Notes: a model not told the origin generated them from the sequence alone. Positions 12,510-25,134 are shown, numbered from the stretch's first letter. The stretch: DNA of 64,000 bases from Annona cherimola (GCA_030490835.1 CM059972.1:17213764-17277763); one strand, 5' to 3'. Numbers and translations are program-made.

Positions 12510-15500
12510 TTATAAGGCTGACAACTCGACTTCCTGGGTGCAAGGCCGGTATGCAACGAATGTGCTGTCATTGGCGAAGGAACCTGGGTTGAAACATGTG
12601 ATGCCCGTGTATTTGAACGCCTTCTGTTCGCTTCGGTCCCCCAACACTATCTGCATTCATCAGACACAATACATAAGCAATATTTTGGAGGCGGTAAGCA
12701 GGGCTGGCTTATCCCCATAGGTCTCAGATGGCCTCCATTTTTTTAATTTTAAAAAGCCAGTATGTCCAAGTACAGATCTGAAAAAAATGCAGTCCATTCA
12801 CAGCCTTAACTTCCACGCTGGAACGCATGCATATCATTCATCCGGTGCCAGATGGGGAGCACATACCGCATGTGGAGTCGGGTAGAGTCTCAAGCAGTGA
12901 TCATAGTTCCAGATGATGGGCTGAACCGTCAGAGGAAGAGGGCAAAGATGACTCTGATGAGTGATGGTAGCAACAAGCTGCAGAAAGCAGAATCAGCAAA
13001 ATTGAACAAATAAAACGTGCATGCATCGAAATTTTACTAAAATAATATTTCCACTTACATGTTCGAAAGGATCATTAGTTTCTTCCTTCGATGGGGGAAT
13101 CAGGCATGACCGCCGCATTCTATAAAGGAGATCTTGGCGGAAAAATACAATTTCTTGTGTGTAAAATTTGATTCTGTATCCATCATATGAGACAGATAGG
13201 CTAGTAAGTCTCCAGCAAAGAAAAACTACCAACACCTCCTAGAATAATTCTGAAAAAACACCACTTATTTTACATCAAACTCACACAAGATTTAAAAAAG
13301 GAAAAAAAAAAAAAGAACTTCCTCACCCCCGTCCTATATATCTTTTGCTATGATTTAACATTTTTAACTATCTTTTTATTATTATTATTATTATCTTTAT
13401 ATTTCAATTAATTTTTTTTATATCTTTCCATATAATTACCCTATCTATGATTTATCAAAGACAAGGAATGATTGGTATAACCTGCATGGGTTGCTTGAAA
13501 AGATGACATTTGGAACATGTTTCTGTAGTTCCTCCGTTAGATACTTGGGTAAGGCACACCTTGGAAGAACAGTTGATGGACCTGCGAATGCCAATAGATG
13601 GGAAAAATATTTTTTTAAAAAAAAAAAAAAAATTTAACCAGGAATTGAGAAATGAGACAACGGCATCCGACTCAAAAACTTGGAAAAAATAATGCATAAT
13701 TTCCATCTGTACAGAATGGAATTATTGGGAAGTTTTGATGCATCACGATTCTGGATTGCATGTGTTCCATCCAGGATTTACAAGGCCTAAGATTTAGTGA
13801 CCTGGACTGAGTTTACAGGAAGAAGCTAGTACCTGCATCATCAGGACCTGGGATAATCAAAAATCGGCTTTGATCTTTCAACCTTGGATGGGATCCAATC
13901 ATTTCGCCGAGCTTTCCAAATTGTGATCTGCAGGTCAAGAATGATCATTCTTCTTTCTTATGATAGAACAACTCATGATTGACTCAGATTTTGGAATAAG
14001 AAAAATCGAATGATTTTCACACTATGTTGCACGCGCAAACATGTGACTAGATTTGCTGACATGACAGCTCAAGTTATCCATTTGCAGAGTCCCATTATAA
14101 CAATGCCTTGGTCCACAGCTAAGCCAGTCAACTTTTCAGAAACTGTTTAAGAAGATCATGAAAATTCTTGTCCAATTTTTTCCTTCTCGCTTTTTGATAT
14201 ATGTATTTGTACCGTCCCACATTTGACAGCTTGGACATAACATGTAAAAGCACTAAGCATGTATTCTTACGTAGAAAACTGTAATATCTGAGTCCCACAA
14301 AAAAAATGAGTATATCTTAGATAACTGGTTTCTCACCTGAGGCTTGAGAAAGAGTTGAAGGCCAGGTTACAAGGTCGAGAACAGAAATTTCCCATCAAAA
14401 CAAACAAAGAAGGCACTACCTCCACGCTCTCATAACCATCCAAGACAGCAGCTAGCTTTTCCATAGTCTTCTCTACGATTAAAAAATTGCTGGTATTCAT
14501 GAAGAAAGCAAACATAACCATAACCAAGAAGCAAAAATTAGGAAGTTATACCTCATCATTATCCAGCCACACATCAGAGAGAATGACAAACATATCATTA
14601 ACTGCCTTCTTTTCTAATCCTGCGAGTCTGAGCTATTTGGGGGTTAATGTGGAAAATCATCTGTCTTCTACATTCTACCAAACTCAGATTAACTGAATTA
14701 AGATGAGACATTGTTCATAAACTAGGGTATGTTTAAGGATACACTCTCCTCTGACGTTAGGAGGCCACCACCAAAGAAGTCAAGTCCAACAAGGAATGCT
14801 AGAGAGGAATCCCTGTCCTCCAGCGGGGGAAACCCACACGTGTATACCTTCAAAATAAGCAAAACATAGTTTTATTCCAGCATTTTGAATAAGGCAAAGA
14901 AGAAAAGCAAGAATATACAATAAATTTACAAATTTTGTTTATAAAATAAATCTACATTTCCTCTGAACTCTCTAAACTAAGGGTGTGTTTGAAAAATGAT
15001 AAAACTTTTAAGATGAAAAGTATTTAGTGTAAAAGTTTTTGAATTTGAAGAAAACAATGTGATATAATAAGGATAATGACGATGAAAAAAAAAAGATAAA
15101 GTTAAAATAGATAAGTTAGTTGTCTAGGCAATTGTGTAAAAATGATTGAAAAATAAGATAATTATATATGAAAATGTGTAAAATGATTAAAAAATATGAT
15201 AGCTTTATAGATTGAAAAGTTTTTATGATATTCAAAACATGTTGTAGAACTATCAGATCTTTTGAAGGCAACCACACGATTTGCATCTTCGAACAATTCA
15301 AATTCCATATTATTTTTTCAACACGTCTATTAAGGCATCCTTTGGCAAGAGGGGTGGGGAGGGAAGCAAACTTCTCACCTCTCCCCATACATTTTTCAAA
15401 AAATGATTTGATATGTTAATTACTAAACTACCTTACTTTTTTCATTTTACCTCTATATTTTAATCATTTTATCACACAATTATCTTATTTATTGCTACTT

Positions 15501-17692
15501 TACCCTACCGCCACACTTTTCAAAAACTACACTTATCATCTCCTCACTACCCACACACCAAATGATCCCCGGGTGTATTTCTTCTCTCATTAGATTTCGG
15601 ATTAGTTTTTAAGCTTAGTCAATGTTTTTCCATCAAACAATTGTCATTAGATTAGTATATGTGCTAGCATATGGAAAATTAATGTAATGATTTGCAAGTA
15701 CATATTGAAGCAATTTTTATAAAAGCCTAGGTGATTGACAATTGAAAGAAAGCGCCAAACATGAGCACCCACCAAGCTGCTACAATGAACCAAATCTTTG
15801 TTATCATGATGCGTCATGTGAAAAAGTTAACGATATTAGAATGTTAAAATGACCAGTTATAGCATAAATTGTTAGAGAATTTTGAGAAATATTGCCTACA
15901 TCGTAAATTACATTGTCTTTAAAATAGTAAATGCCCACATAACATGTGGTTTTTTTCATTAGGCCTGGCTTATAGACTGTAAGAAATACAATAAACGTAG
16001 TAGTGTTGGGCAACCAAATACCCACAGCAGTCCAGAATAACAAAATTGGAAAGAACAGAATAAATAAAATATAAAAGAGAAATAGAAAGAAAACCACAAC
16101 CACATACAATAGTTCCCTAATATTTTCAAAATAATTTCGAAAATGATATCTCAGCGCGCAACGCTGAGAAGCCAAGTGATAGGCATGTAAGGAAGGACAT
16201 CAAGAATCACCTGAAAGATGCCATTAGGAAGCAGCTCACCTTCTGCTACAATTACGGTGTTCTCCACGAAGAATCCGGATGTAATCTTGTGTCAAGTGTC
16301 AAAGATAGCAATTATCTAAATCCCTACATGCAATCAACAAATTTGGCAGGAAACGAGAACTATTACATCCTGCGGCTAAGAATCGCATCTAAATGGCATT
16401 ATCTTTTCACTCTTATCATGAGTGGCATTGGTTCCAGAATCCACAACCAAAGTGTTTAGAAGAATTCACAAGTGATTTTTATTCAATTAATCTGATCGAA
16501 AGCACATAACGACGAAATCACAGACAATTATGAAAGAACAGGTCAAGGATATTGCACTGGATAAATTGACGGGCACTGCTGCTGTAAGATCTTCCAAGAA
16601 GAAATGGCCATCTTCCAGCTGAGATATTACGCCCATGATCCATCTCCTTCCTGTGCATCCAATCAAAGATTGAATGGGAGTTATCTGCAGTGAAGAGAAA
16701 AGGGGAAAAACAATAAAACACCAAACAATTCCATCAATAACCACTTCCTTCCAATTTTCAGATTTGCAAAAACCTTAATTATTCATGCTAATGGACTAAA
16801 TTGTAGTTATCACTCTAGCGTTAAGCGCAAAATGAAAGAAATAAGTTACAACTATGCAATGCTAAACCAGTAAAGGCACTGGAAAGGTATTCTTCAAGAG
16901 TAACCTCGCAGTTTCCAGACTGTGTCATCTCAGCATCAAATGCAGGTTTAGAAAAATAGCGATCTCGAGATAGCCTCTGAAGCAGCAATTGATATCTCTC
17001 GCGGTATAAAGCAGCTTTTGCACTTGAATCACCATGAATTGGAAGCTTCCCAGTATGCCTGAACATCAATAATCAGCATAATGAAGTGAAACAGTTAGTG
17101 CATCCAAACTGCAACTGAATCTAACAACGAAATTCATGAACTGCCTCTAGCACTGACATGAAATCACGGAATTTTCATTATTCGAAACCTGGAATGATAT
17201 GGAGATGTAAGTCATGAGGCCTTACTCATAAAACGCTTTCTTGATGGGATCGTAGGAGAATTTCCGTATCAGGAAGGCGTCTATTATCCGAAGCGCGGAA
17301 CGGTTGCTGCTGCTCGTGTTCGCCTCTACAGCAGCATCAGCTTCCAGCAGCAGACTGACGACACGGTGAACGGATTCCTTATCCAAGATGGATGATTTGA
17401 CTGCCATTCAGATGCCAAAACATGAATGACGATAGAAAACACATAATCATGCGAAAACGGAACAAAAAAGACAGAATTTCGCGGCATTCTCAAGCGTATA
17501 GAAGCATGGAAAATGGAAGAAATTACGGGATTCCTTATCGATCTCGTCGACAAGTAGATCGAGCGCTTCGTCTTCGGCGTCTGGGAAACGGGAGAGGAAT
17601 AAGAGGATCTCATCCAAAGCATCTACTTTCAGATTATATCCTCTGATCTTGAACTTCCTTTGCAGCTTCTTCCTTGTTCCCAACCCACCCAT
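12510..17692 (-). CDS. DPB2: DNA polymerase epsilon subunit B (DPB2/POLE2), 13 exons
   Basis: Exons in transcript order (complement): 17527-17692, 17226-17400, 16905-17058, 16553-16684, 16211-16288, 14743-14847, 14552-14632, 14337-14470, 13833-13927, 13482-13581, 13059-13173, 12867-12977, 12510-12650. They join in one frame to 528 codons, the usual plant DPB2 length. Recognisable blocks are the N-terminal [15 protein letters not shown] (helical Dpoe2NT domain), [16 protein letters not shown] and [11 protein letters not shown] (OB fold), [23 protein letters not shown] and LMGNFCSRP (inactivated phosphoesterase core), FIPGPDD-like, [50 protein letters not shown] and the C-terminal QEVELSAL. The protein is the essential accessory subunit of the leading-strand replicase in the nucleus. 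I chose ATG 17692 because [13 protein letters not shown] fits known N-termini; an in-frame ATG at 17857 would add 55 unlikely residues. Intron 4 is AT-AC. Exon 8 uses a GAG acceptor next to an alternative TAG two bases upstream. Confidence 0.96.
13377..13395. repeat. (TTA)n microsatellite in DPB2 intron 10
   Basis: Short perfect ATT/TTA run inside the intron between the exons at 13482-13581 and 13059-13173. Confidence 0.8.
14981..15240 (-). mobile_element. Tourist-like MITE in DPB2 intron 5
   Basis: Begins TAA followed by GGGTGTGTTTG and continues with blocks such as AAAGTTAAAATAGATA and GTAAAATGATTAAAAA. The same blocks occur in reverse orientation in the element at 41680-41971. The right terminus is degenerate, so the end coordinate is approximate. 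Confidence 0.6.
15330..15570. mobile_element. Probable MITE in DPB2 intron 5
   Basis: Left end GGCATCCTTTGG and right end CCAAATGATCCC form an imperfect inverted repeat around AT-rich sequence without coding potential. I see no clear target-site duplication, so the call rests on the inverted ends only. Confidence 0.4.
16289..16552 (-). other. DPB2: U12-type AT-AC intron of DPB2 (intron 4)
   Basis: No GT-AG choice keeps the frame between exons 4 and 5. The intron instead begins ATATCCTT, the consensus 5' site of minor-spliceosome AT-AC introns, and ends GACAC. A branch-site-like ATCTTTGAC places its adenosine about 10 nt before the 3' end, within the short spacing typical of U12 introns. Splicing there joins ...NLSSA to KITSGFF, which fits the family. 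The length is 264 nt. Confidence 0.85.
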
Positions 17693-18437
17693 CTCAACGC
17701 ACAAACCTTTCGCTTTCGAGGCGTTTTTTAGCGCCGGCCCTCCCACTCTCTCCTCTCCGTTGCTTTCCCGCTCTGTGTCTTCGGGAAATGGCGGGAAAAC
17801 AGAGCCCGCAACAAGTAGGCGTGCTCTCGCGTGCGGTAAAATGGACTCTCTCCACACAGTTTATTTTTTTATTACCGTTCATCGTAATTTTATTTTATTT
17901 TTTTAAAAAAAAAAAGAATTTTTTTTCTTTTTCTTAGGACCTGTTAATCGAGATTTGAGACCATCCAATTGGATGATATTGGATGAAAATGGGAAGGAAT
18001 TTTATATTTAATAATTTTTCAGTACATAACCATGTTTATTAGCGTAAAAATAAATATTTCATTCAATATAATTTCTTATTTTGCAATATATGATCCCTCC
18101 TCAGTTAATATCATCCAATTCTATAATCCTGAACAGCCTTAGATGGCTTTTGAGTTTTGACTGGTAATTTCGTTTTCTTAATTATAGACTTTTCTAGAAA
18201 TTTAGAATTTAGGATTTCAATAGAAGTAATTTGTGGTGGAACTTGGATAATTCCAAGATAATTTCGAGCGAGTTGGGTTTTTCTTTTTTTAACTGCCTAA
18301 TCTGTAAGTTGAAATTTAAATATTGGATAGAAGTAATTTGGATGCATTAGCTTATAATAGCTTGCCAGAAAGAATTTCGAAGGAGTTGGAATTTTCTTTT
18401 ATCTTTTTGGAATTATTGTCTAAAAATTACAATTTAA
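17693..18437. other. Upstream region of DPB2 and intergenic DNA
   Basis: About 150 bp upstream of the DPB2 ATG is GC-richer and probably holds the minus-strand promoter and 5' UTR. No convincing TATA box is visible, which is common for replication genes. The rest is AT-rich with a T/A homopolymer patch at 17890-17935 and no gene. Confidence 0.4.
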
Positions 18438-18621
18438 GGGGTGTGTTTAGGAGTGGGAAATTTTTTTTTTACTATTTTTTCATCTTCTCATCCAACTATC
18501 ATATTTTAATTTTATCTTTTTACTCGTAATCATTATTCCAATCACATCATATTATTACACCATCTAATTTAAAACAATTTCCACAATTTTTTTCCCATTC
18601 TTCCTTCTTTACAAAGACACC
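18438..18621. mobile_element. Tourist-like MITE
   Basis: The left end GGGGTGTGTTT and the right end AAAGACACC are imperfect inverted repeats, each flanked by TAA, the 3-bp target of PIF/Harbinger elements. The interior is AT-rich and non-coding. Confidence 0.55.
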
Positions 18622-18870
18622 TAATAACCATAAATATAAATATAAATATAAATGATAATAATGAAAGTCTATTATTTCAATCGGTTTTACTCAAAAAGTT
18701 AATTGGGTTTATTCAAATATAATTACCCTCAAGCATATATATTTTATAAATGTAGTGGGTTTATCCTTTAAAAATAATAAGAAAAACGTCCATCTTCCAT
18801 TTCAAATTTGAAAATTTGGGTGCGATTTCAATCGGTTTGACTTAAAGTTAATGAGGGGTGTTTGGGTGCG

Positions 18871-19184
18871 ACCGGGCTGCTCTCATGCGTACTGCCAAAA
18901 AATATATTTTTTATTTTTTTGATTTTCTATAAATATACAAAGCTATGTATATTTAACCTATAAATGAAGTTTTATCAGTTTTAGCTGTTTTTAAGTATTT
19001 TTTTAATTTTTAAACACATTGGCATTTTTCGTAATTTTAAGTCAGAAAATTACAAAAATGTCATTGTGTTTAAAAATAAAAAATACTTAAAAGCATCCAA
19101 AAATGTTAAAACCTGGTTTATAGATTAAATACACATAACTTCACATATTTATAAAAAAATAAAAAATATATTTTTTTTTTGGCC
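18871..19184. mobile_element. Long-palindrome MITE
   Basis: The two halves are near-complete inverse complements (GCCAAAAAATATA left, AAAAATATATTTTTTTTTTGGC right) around a GGCATTTTTCG / ACAAAAATGTC centre. The 7-bp GGGTGCG flanks both sides (18864-18870 and 19185-19191), consistent with a target-site duplication. Relatives in this window lie near 42.0, 50.0, 53.2 and 59.8 kb. Confidence 0.65.
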
Positions 19185-19645
19185 GGGTGCGTTCAAATAT
19201 AAATTTATTTACCCTCAAACATATGTGCTTTATGAGTGTAGCTAGGTGTGGGAATCAGGGCGGGTTATACCGGGTCAAGGTTTGCCCAACTCTGACCATA
19301 CTTTTTAAAAATTAAGTTTGACCCTCATTTTTTTTAATAGGTTCCGGGACAGACTTCGGGTTGGTATCGGATCGGTTTCGGGATAGCGAGTCGGGTCAAA
19401 AATACGGGTCAAATAAAATAATTTTAAGAATTTATATACCTATCAAACTCAAATATACATCTATACTAAATTTAAATATTATATGTTTCAATATTTCACT
19501 AATTATTAAAAAACACATGATTAAGACAACAAAATATTTGAAAATATAGTATAAATTTACTAAAATAAGTTAATATACAATTACAAATAAGGATTATATA
19601 TATACAAATTCTTTTTATTGATTCTTATATTGCTTTTTGAATAAA

Positions 19646-19659
19646 TTGATTTTTCTATT
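19646..19659. repeat. LINE target-site duplication, left copy
   Basis: TTGATTTTTCTATT here is identical to 39453-39466. Together they bracket the LINE. The A-rich 3' tail (read on the minus strand) sits directly inside this copy. Confidence 0.9.
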
Positions 19660-20118
19660 ATTATTTTTTTGATGAAAGGAAATATCGTATCCCTATTCCC
19701 TATCAATACATTGCCAAAAAATTATCTGTACAAAGTTTCCCAACAATAGCTTGGGGGGGATCACCCCACCACAATTGATGAACCTCATAAGAGTTTGAAA
19801 CCAGCTCAACTAAGGAATGGGCGACCTCATTTCCTTGCTGTAAGACATGATGGACCGAAAAGGATGAACTATCCCTAAGTATGGACCTAATTTCAGAGAT
19901 GATCAAGCCTACCGGAGAGGTGATGGGTTCAATATTTGACAAAAAGTTGTATAGGATGAGAGAATCCGTTTCAAATTGGGCGTTGCAAATGTTAAGCTGG
20001 AACGCCCATTTTAGCCTAAGAAGGAAAGCGGTAGCTTCCATGAAAACCGGGTCCGTCACCCCAGTCTGTCGCCACCCTCTAGCTGCAACAAATGCACCCC
20101 GAGAATCTCCGATGACAG

Positions 20119-20158
20119 CTGCACACGCAAAAGCATCGCTGCACACGCAAAAGCATTC
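20119..20158. repeat. 20-bp tandem duplication in the LINE RNase H region
   Basis: CTGCACACGCAAAAGCAT occurs twice, offset by 20 bp. Because 20 is not a multiple of three, it breaks the reading frame, and the residues NAFACAA / DAFACAA are encoded twice. Confidence 0.9.
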
Positions 20159-22572
20159 ATATTCCCTTGTCTACGGACATCCACATTAATCTTCACGAAC
20201 CCCGGCGGCGGCTTACACCATCGGGGCACAAGAGATCTGTCCAAAACTCCCGTCAAGACAAGGGACTTAGCATTCCGATGTTGGTTAAGGAAGTCCGCAC
20301 ACCATGCCAAAGTATCCGTGAACCTCGGTTGCGCCTTCACTTCCCTGAATCTGTTTCGGATGTACCATACTCTCCAGCAGCAAACAACAAAAAACATAAT
20401 ATCCTCTGTTATGTTCATCCTCACTAGCATCTTGAAAATCTCCAGGACCGATGCCTCCTGAAAGGTCAACCTTGCCGCTTTCCAGCAAACCCCTCCCGTC
20501 GATGCGCATCTTAAGAAAAGGTGGTTCATGTCTTCAATCCCGTTTCTGCATAACACACACCTCGGGTCAATGTCAATGCCCCTCAGAAGCAAGTTTTGTA
20601 AGGTAGGGAGGGCATTCTGGATAAGTCTCCAGCCAAAAATAATGACTTTGCTTGGGAGCTTGGTTCGCCAAATGGCCTTATAGCACTCCGCGAGCTCCGC
20701 GTGGTCCTCGCCCGAGCACAGCATCCTGTATGCCGATTTGACTGTATATTGTCCATTCTGTTCGTGCTTCTAGAACATACAGTCCTCCACACTCCTCTGG
20801 GTGAGGGGGATCGTATTAATCTTCTGCCATCTTGCCTCCCCTGCCGCAGCCACTACCCTATCCTTGATCCACGAATTTGTTCCGCCATCAGTGAAGTGAC
20901 TGACTGTCACACTATCCGGGATTGAAAGCGGGAGGGGTCCAGCCTTATCCACCTTAGACTCCAACCAAGGGTCGGAAAAGAACATCACCCGCTGCCCATC
21001 TCCAATCCTCCATTTGCAGCCCTCAGAATCACATTCCGTGCCCGTAATATACATTTCTAAGTAAAGGAGTCAGATTGTTTCGCCTTGCAGGACCATAAGT
21101 CAGAATTTGGGAAATATCTGGCTTTTAGGACTCTGTGGCAAAAAGATGTTGTGCAAGATACTAATCTCCAAACCTGCTTCGCCAGGAGTGCACAGTTGAA
21201 TTTGTGGAAGTCCCTAAATCCTAGTCCGCCAGAACGTTTAGGTTTGCAATTTTGCATACATCCTTCTATGCCACCCAGCTCAATTTCCTTTTGCCATCCC
21301 TTTCTCCCCACCAAAATTTACTAATCATTCCATTAATCTCCTTACAGATTGACTTGGGTAGTAAAAAGATGTTCAACGTGTACACTGGAATAGCCTGAGC
21401 CATCGCCTTGATTAGCACCTCTTTTCCTCCTCATGAAAGCAGCTTGCCTTTCCATCCCTGAATTCGGCGCCAAATGTGTTCTTTGAGGCCCTTGAACATC
21501 CCTGCTTTGGATCTTCCAAGCCAGGCCGGGAGGCCCAAGTATTGATGGAACTCGCTTCCGGCGGAACCAAGTAGATTGATCATATCCCTCCTCGAGGAGC
21601 TGTCCATATTACTGCTACAAAAGACCGCAGTTTTGTCCACATTAACCACCTGGCCTGATGAATCCCCATATTAGCCAAGAATGTCCATTAAGTTCTTGAT
21701 GTCCTCCTCCTCCGCCCTAATGAATACGATTGCATCATCCGCAAACAAAAGGTGGGTAATCATTGGGGAATTCAGGTTTAGTCTGATACCATGAATTGCT
21801 CCACATCCGGCTGCATAATGGATTAAAGCGGATAGACCCTCAGCACATAACAGAAACAAATAAGGGGAAAGTGGATCGCCTTGCCGGAGTCCCCTGTTAG
21901 GCTGGAAGTACAGAGATTTGAAGCCGTTGACATTTACACGGTAACTAGCCGTGGATAAGCAGCTCATGATCCAGTTGATCCATTTTTGGCCGAAGTTCAT
22001 GGCCCCCATCATCTGCATGAGAAAGTTCCATTTAACTCGGTCATAGGCCTTCGACATGTCCAGCTTGATAGCCATCTCTTTCTTACGGCCATATCTGCAC
22101 CTTCCGAGATAGTGGATTGCTTCATAAGCAATCAGCATGTTATCCGTGATAAGCCTCCCCGGCACAAATGCACTTTGTTCTTCCCCAATAACATCATGGA
22201 GAACTTCCTTGAGTCTGTTTGCTAGCACCTTCGCCAGTATTTTATAGACCACGTTGCATAGACTGATAGGTCTGAATTGAGATAATGTTTGGGCCCCCGC
22301 CATCTTTGGAATGAGGATTATTGTGGTTGAGTTTGATTCCTTAACAAGTTTCTTAAGTCGACACGTATCGCTCTCTTCCATGAACAGCTTGCACCAATTA
22401 ATGATATCACTACCAACAGTTTCCCAATGCCTATGGTAGAACCCAACAGACATACCATCTGGACCCGGGGCTTTTGTAGGGCTCATACCTCTAATAGCTT
22501 TGATAACTTCAGCAGACTGCAGAGGTTTGATTAGGGACAATCTTTGCGCATTAGATATTTTCCTTGAAATGG

Positions 22573-22577
22573 CATAC
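22573..22577. repeat. LTR element target-site duplication, left
   Basis: CATAC here matches CATAC at 36178-36182, immediately outside the first and third LTR. Confidence 0.9.
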
Positions 22578-22734
22578 TGATGCAAACCAAGTGCTTGTCG
22601 TTAAGAGCACTGTGATCATCAGTTTAATTAAAATTAACCGAAACACATTAAAGCTACCACTATACGAGTGATAGTGTAGAATAATGGTGAGTCGGGTCGA
22701 ATCCACAGAGAGGCGATGTAGTTTTGAATTGTTT

Positions 22735-22910
22735 TTAAGAGAAAGAGAGGGTATAGAGAAGAGAGAGAAAGAGAGAAGAGAGAAGAGAGAGAAAGAGAAA
22801 AGAGAGAAAAAGAAAAGGAAAGAAACTAAGAGAGAGGAGAGAGAGATGTTAGAGAGAGAGAAGAAGAAATTAGAGAGAGAGAGAGAAGAGAGAGAAAGAA
22901 GGGAGAAAAG
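22735..22910 (+). repeat. Purine (GA)n-rich tract in the LTR
   Basis: About 170 bp of almost pure GAGAGA/AAGAGA on the plus strand (CT on the element's sense strand), repeated in LTR copies 2 (from 28264) and 3 (from 33778). It lies in the presumed 5' leader. Confidence 0.85.
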
Positions 22911-23338
22911 ATTTAAACATAAAAGAAATGGAGACAAGAAGCTAAAAGAAATTAACTAACAACTTAATTAAAACTATTCTAAGAAAGCAATAAAAATTAT
23001 GAAATTTAACTATTAAAGCAGGAAAGAGAATTACATTAAATTTAATCTAAAAATTACAAAGCATAAAATAAAGCAGTAAATCTAATCTAAAAATTAAAAC
23101 TACAAATTAAAATTTAACTACTACGAAACACTACAAAGCATAAAGCAGAAAATAAAATTTACATCACCCGTAAACAGCGAATCTCCACGTAATGAAAACT
23201 TTTATTGCTTAGCCCCACCTTCTCACTACGGGTCCCACAAAATGGGTCTCACCCACTTGCTACGGGGTCCCACCAAATGGGTCCCACCCAAGGGGTGTGT
23301 GGGGTATGGGGTGTGTTTTTGGGATGAGTGAAGGGGTT

Positions 23339-23346
23339 CTTTTATA
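23339..23346 (-). promoter_or_regulatory. LTR copy 1 TATA box
   Basis: Minus-strand CTATAAAAGAACC, a good plant TATA box, lies between the GC-rich U3 and the presumed R/U5 portion. Confidence 0.7.
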
Positions 23347-25134
23347 GTTGAGGGAGGGGCCCTCCCTCCCTTGTGCAATCCGATGTGGGATTGCTTTCAC
23401 GCCTGCCTTGGCTGCCTTCTGCCTCCCCGGACTCTCCTCCTCCTTCACTCTTCGACCACTGTCGACTCACCGCTTCCGCCACCGATATCATCATCGACGT
23501 CGACAGCAAGGGATCATTCGCCAAGAAATACGACCACTTCAATGCTTTTGACTTCATTGCAGAGATCGATCTCCCGCCCATCGTTACCAAGCCCACCAAA
23601 TTCGATGGCTTCATTCTCAACGTCACCAACGACGAACTGGAACCCATCCAAGTTCCGGAGGATTATGTTGAGCTGGAAGAGAAGAGGGCTCGCAGCAAAT
23701 GGTACCCTCGGGGCAGATGAAAGGGGCTTGCTGAAATCGAAACTAGTTGCAGCCGGAATCTGTTGCGAGGAGATGGGTACGGGTTTTCTTGGTCGATTTC
23801 GGTGGGTAGGCGAATTTTTCAAAAGGGCCAGTCGGTTTGAAGCCGGAACAAATGGATGCTCGGTGGAATGGGTTTTCAGCCGTAACTCAGGTTGGGCGGA
23901 GAAGACAGCTGCTGCGTGATTTGATGGGTGTTGGTTGTGGTGGATTTTCGGTGGAGATTGAAGCAAGCCGATGATTGGTGGGTTTGTGCGGACGGCTATG
24001 CTTGGCAGCTGCTGGTTCGAAAGGGGGAAAAAGATAAGGGTCGGACGGGCGAGAGAGCGGGCTGGAGACGGGAGCACTGGTTCCACGGGTTGGGCATGGC
24101 AGATTTGGGCATTTTTGGCTTGGAGCCGGTTTGGGAAGATGGATGGTTCGTCCGTTGTTGAAGACCGGGCTGTTGAATCGTGGCTGGATTGCTTGGTTTC
24201 GGACGACCGGAAATTCTGAACAGACGACCGAAAATTCCGAAAGTTGTTGTTCAAAAATTCGTCGTTGCAGCAATGACTGCAAGATGCTGCCGAAATGATT
24301 TTTGGTGTTGCAGGATTCTCGGGTTTTGATGATGGTGGGTTTAATTGATGCTGCCGGAATTGGGTTCTCCAGTTGGAGCCTGATTTTCATTGCTGCCGGT
24401 ATTTGCTGTTGCCCAGATCTGCTGCTTTGGGAAAGATGGAGCTGCAGCCGTAATTTGAAGGTTGGAAGCTTGATTCGGGCTTGGGCAGCTACTGCTGGTT
24501 TGGAGAAGACGATGGAGTGCTTGGATTTATTAAGCTGCAATGGTTGATTCGGTGGCTTGAAAAGAGTCCGGCCATAAGTTTAATAAAAATGGCTGCTCCA
24601 ATTTGGTGTTGAGATTATGCTGGTTTTCTGCCTCTGCCGGAAGATGGTTTGACCTGTAAGATGCTGCTGTTCGTTTTGGGGAAGATGGAGCACCGCACTA
24701 TGGTGCTCCGGCGGCGCACACTCGCGTGTGCTCATGCAGCGAGTTTAAATATACTTTTAATAATTTATTAAAATAATTTCCATAATGACACGTATCATCT
24801 TAGTTTAATCTTTTAATTTATTTTATCTAAATATAATACTTTACTTTGTTCCTAATGTAATTATAGTTATATATTTATGATTTTCCAATTAGATGGTCTT
24901 ATAATTTTGCCTAAATTATATTAATATGCTAATACATATTTTAACGTTAAAATGTTCTAGGGGATTTATATTTTTAAGTATGTTACAAAATGACCCATTT
25001 TATAGCAAAATTAAATATTCTATTAAAAATATGATTTTCATGAAATTCCACTTAAAACATGTATTTAATTAACGTTTTAATACTTAACGGTGTGAATTTA
25101 ACATAAAATTAAATGAAAATTTTTAGACTTATCA

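Larger units (their letters stand above)
19703..22577 (-). pseudogene. LINE ORF2, C-terminal part: reverse transcriptase, zinc region, RNase H
   Basis: Continues ORF2 beyond the LTR insertion. Reverse transcriptase motifs appear in order: KAPGPDG, FRPISLCNVVYK, QSAFVPGR, KLDMSKAYDRV, LRQGDPLSPYLF and the catalytic FADD. Downstream come GLGFRD, the zf-RVT region (VWRTKLPSKVIIFGWR, CVLC, MNHLFLRC) and an RVT_3-type RNase H (VKINVD, FETDS, GNEVAHSL). Stops and frame changes occur near 21665, 21430, 21055 and 20780. A 20-bp duplication at 20119-20158 shifts the RNase H frame. Confidence 0.88.
22578..25134 (-). repeat. LTR copy 1 (2557 bp, 3' side)
   Basis: Plus-strand ends TGATGCAAACC and GACTTATCA. 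Read on the minus strand: a U3 of about 1.8 kb with a GC-rich block (about 23350-24760), a TATA box, then a CT-rich tract (complement of 22735-22910). The private base is T at 23249 where the other LTRs have C. Confidence 0.93.

Noticed and set aside
17447..17857. 136-codon minus frame starting at 17857
   Set aside because: Contains DPB2 exon 1 but extends into intron 1. The extra 55 N-terminal residues do not match known DPB2 starts.
22684..22959. 91-codon E/R/K-rich frame in the LTR (also in the other two LTRs)
   Set aside because: Translation of a GA-rich simple sequence tract, not a gene.
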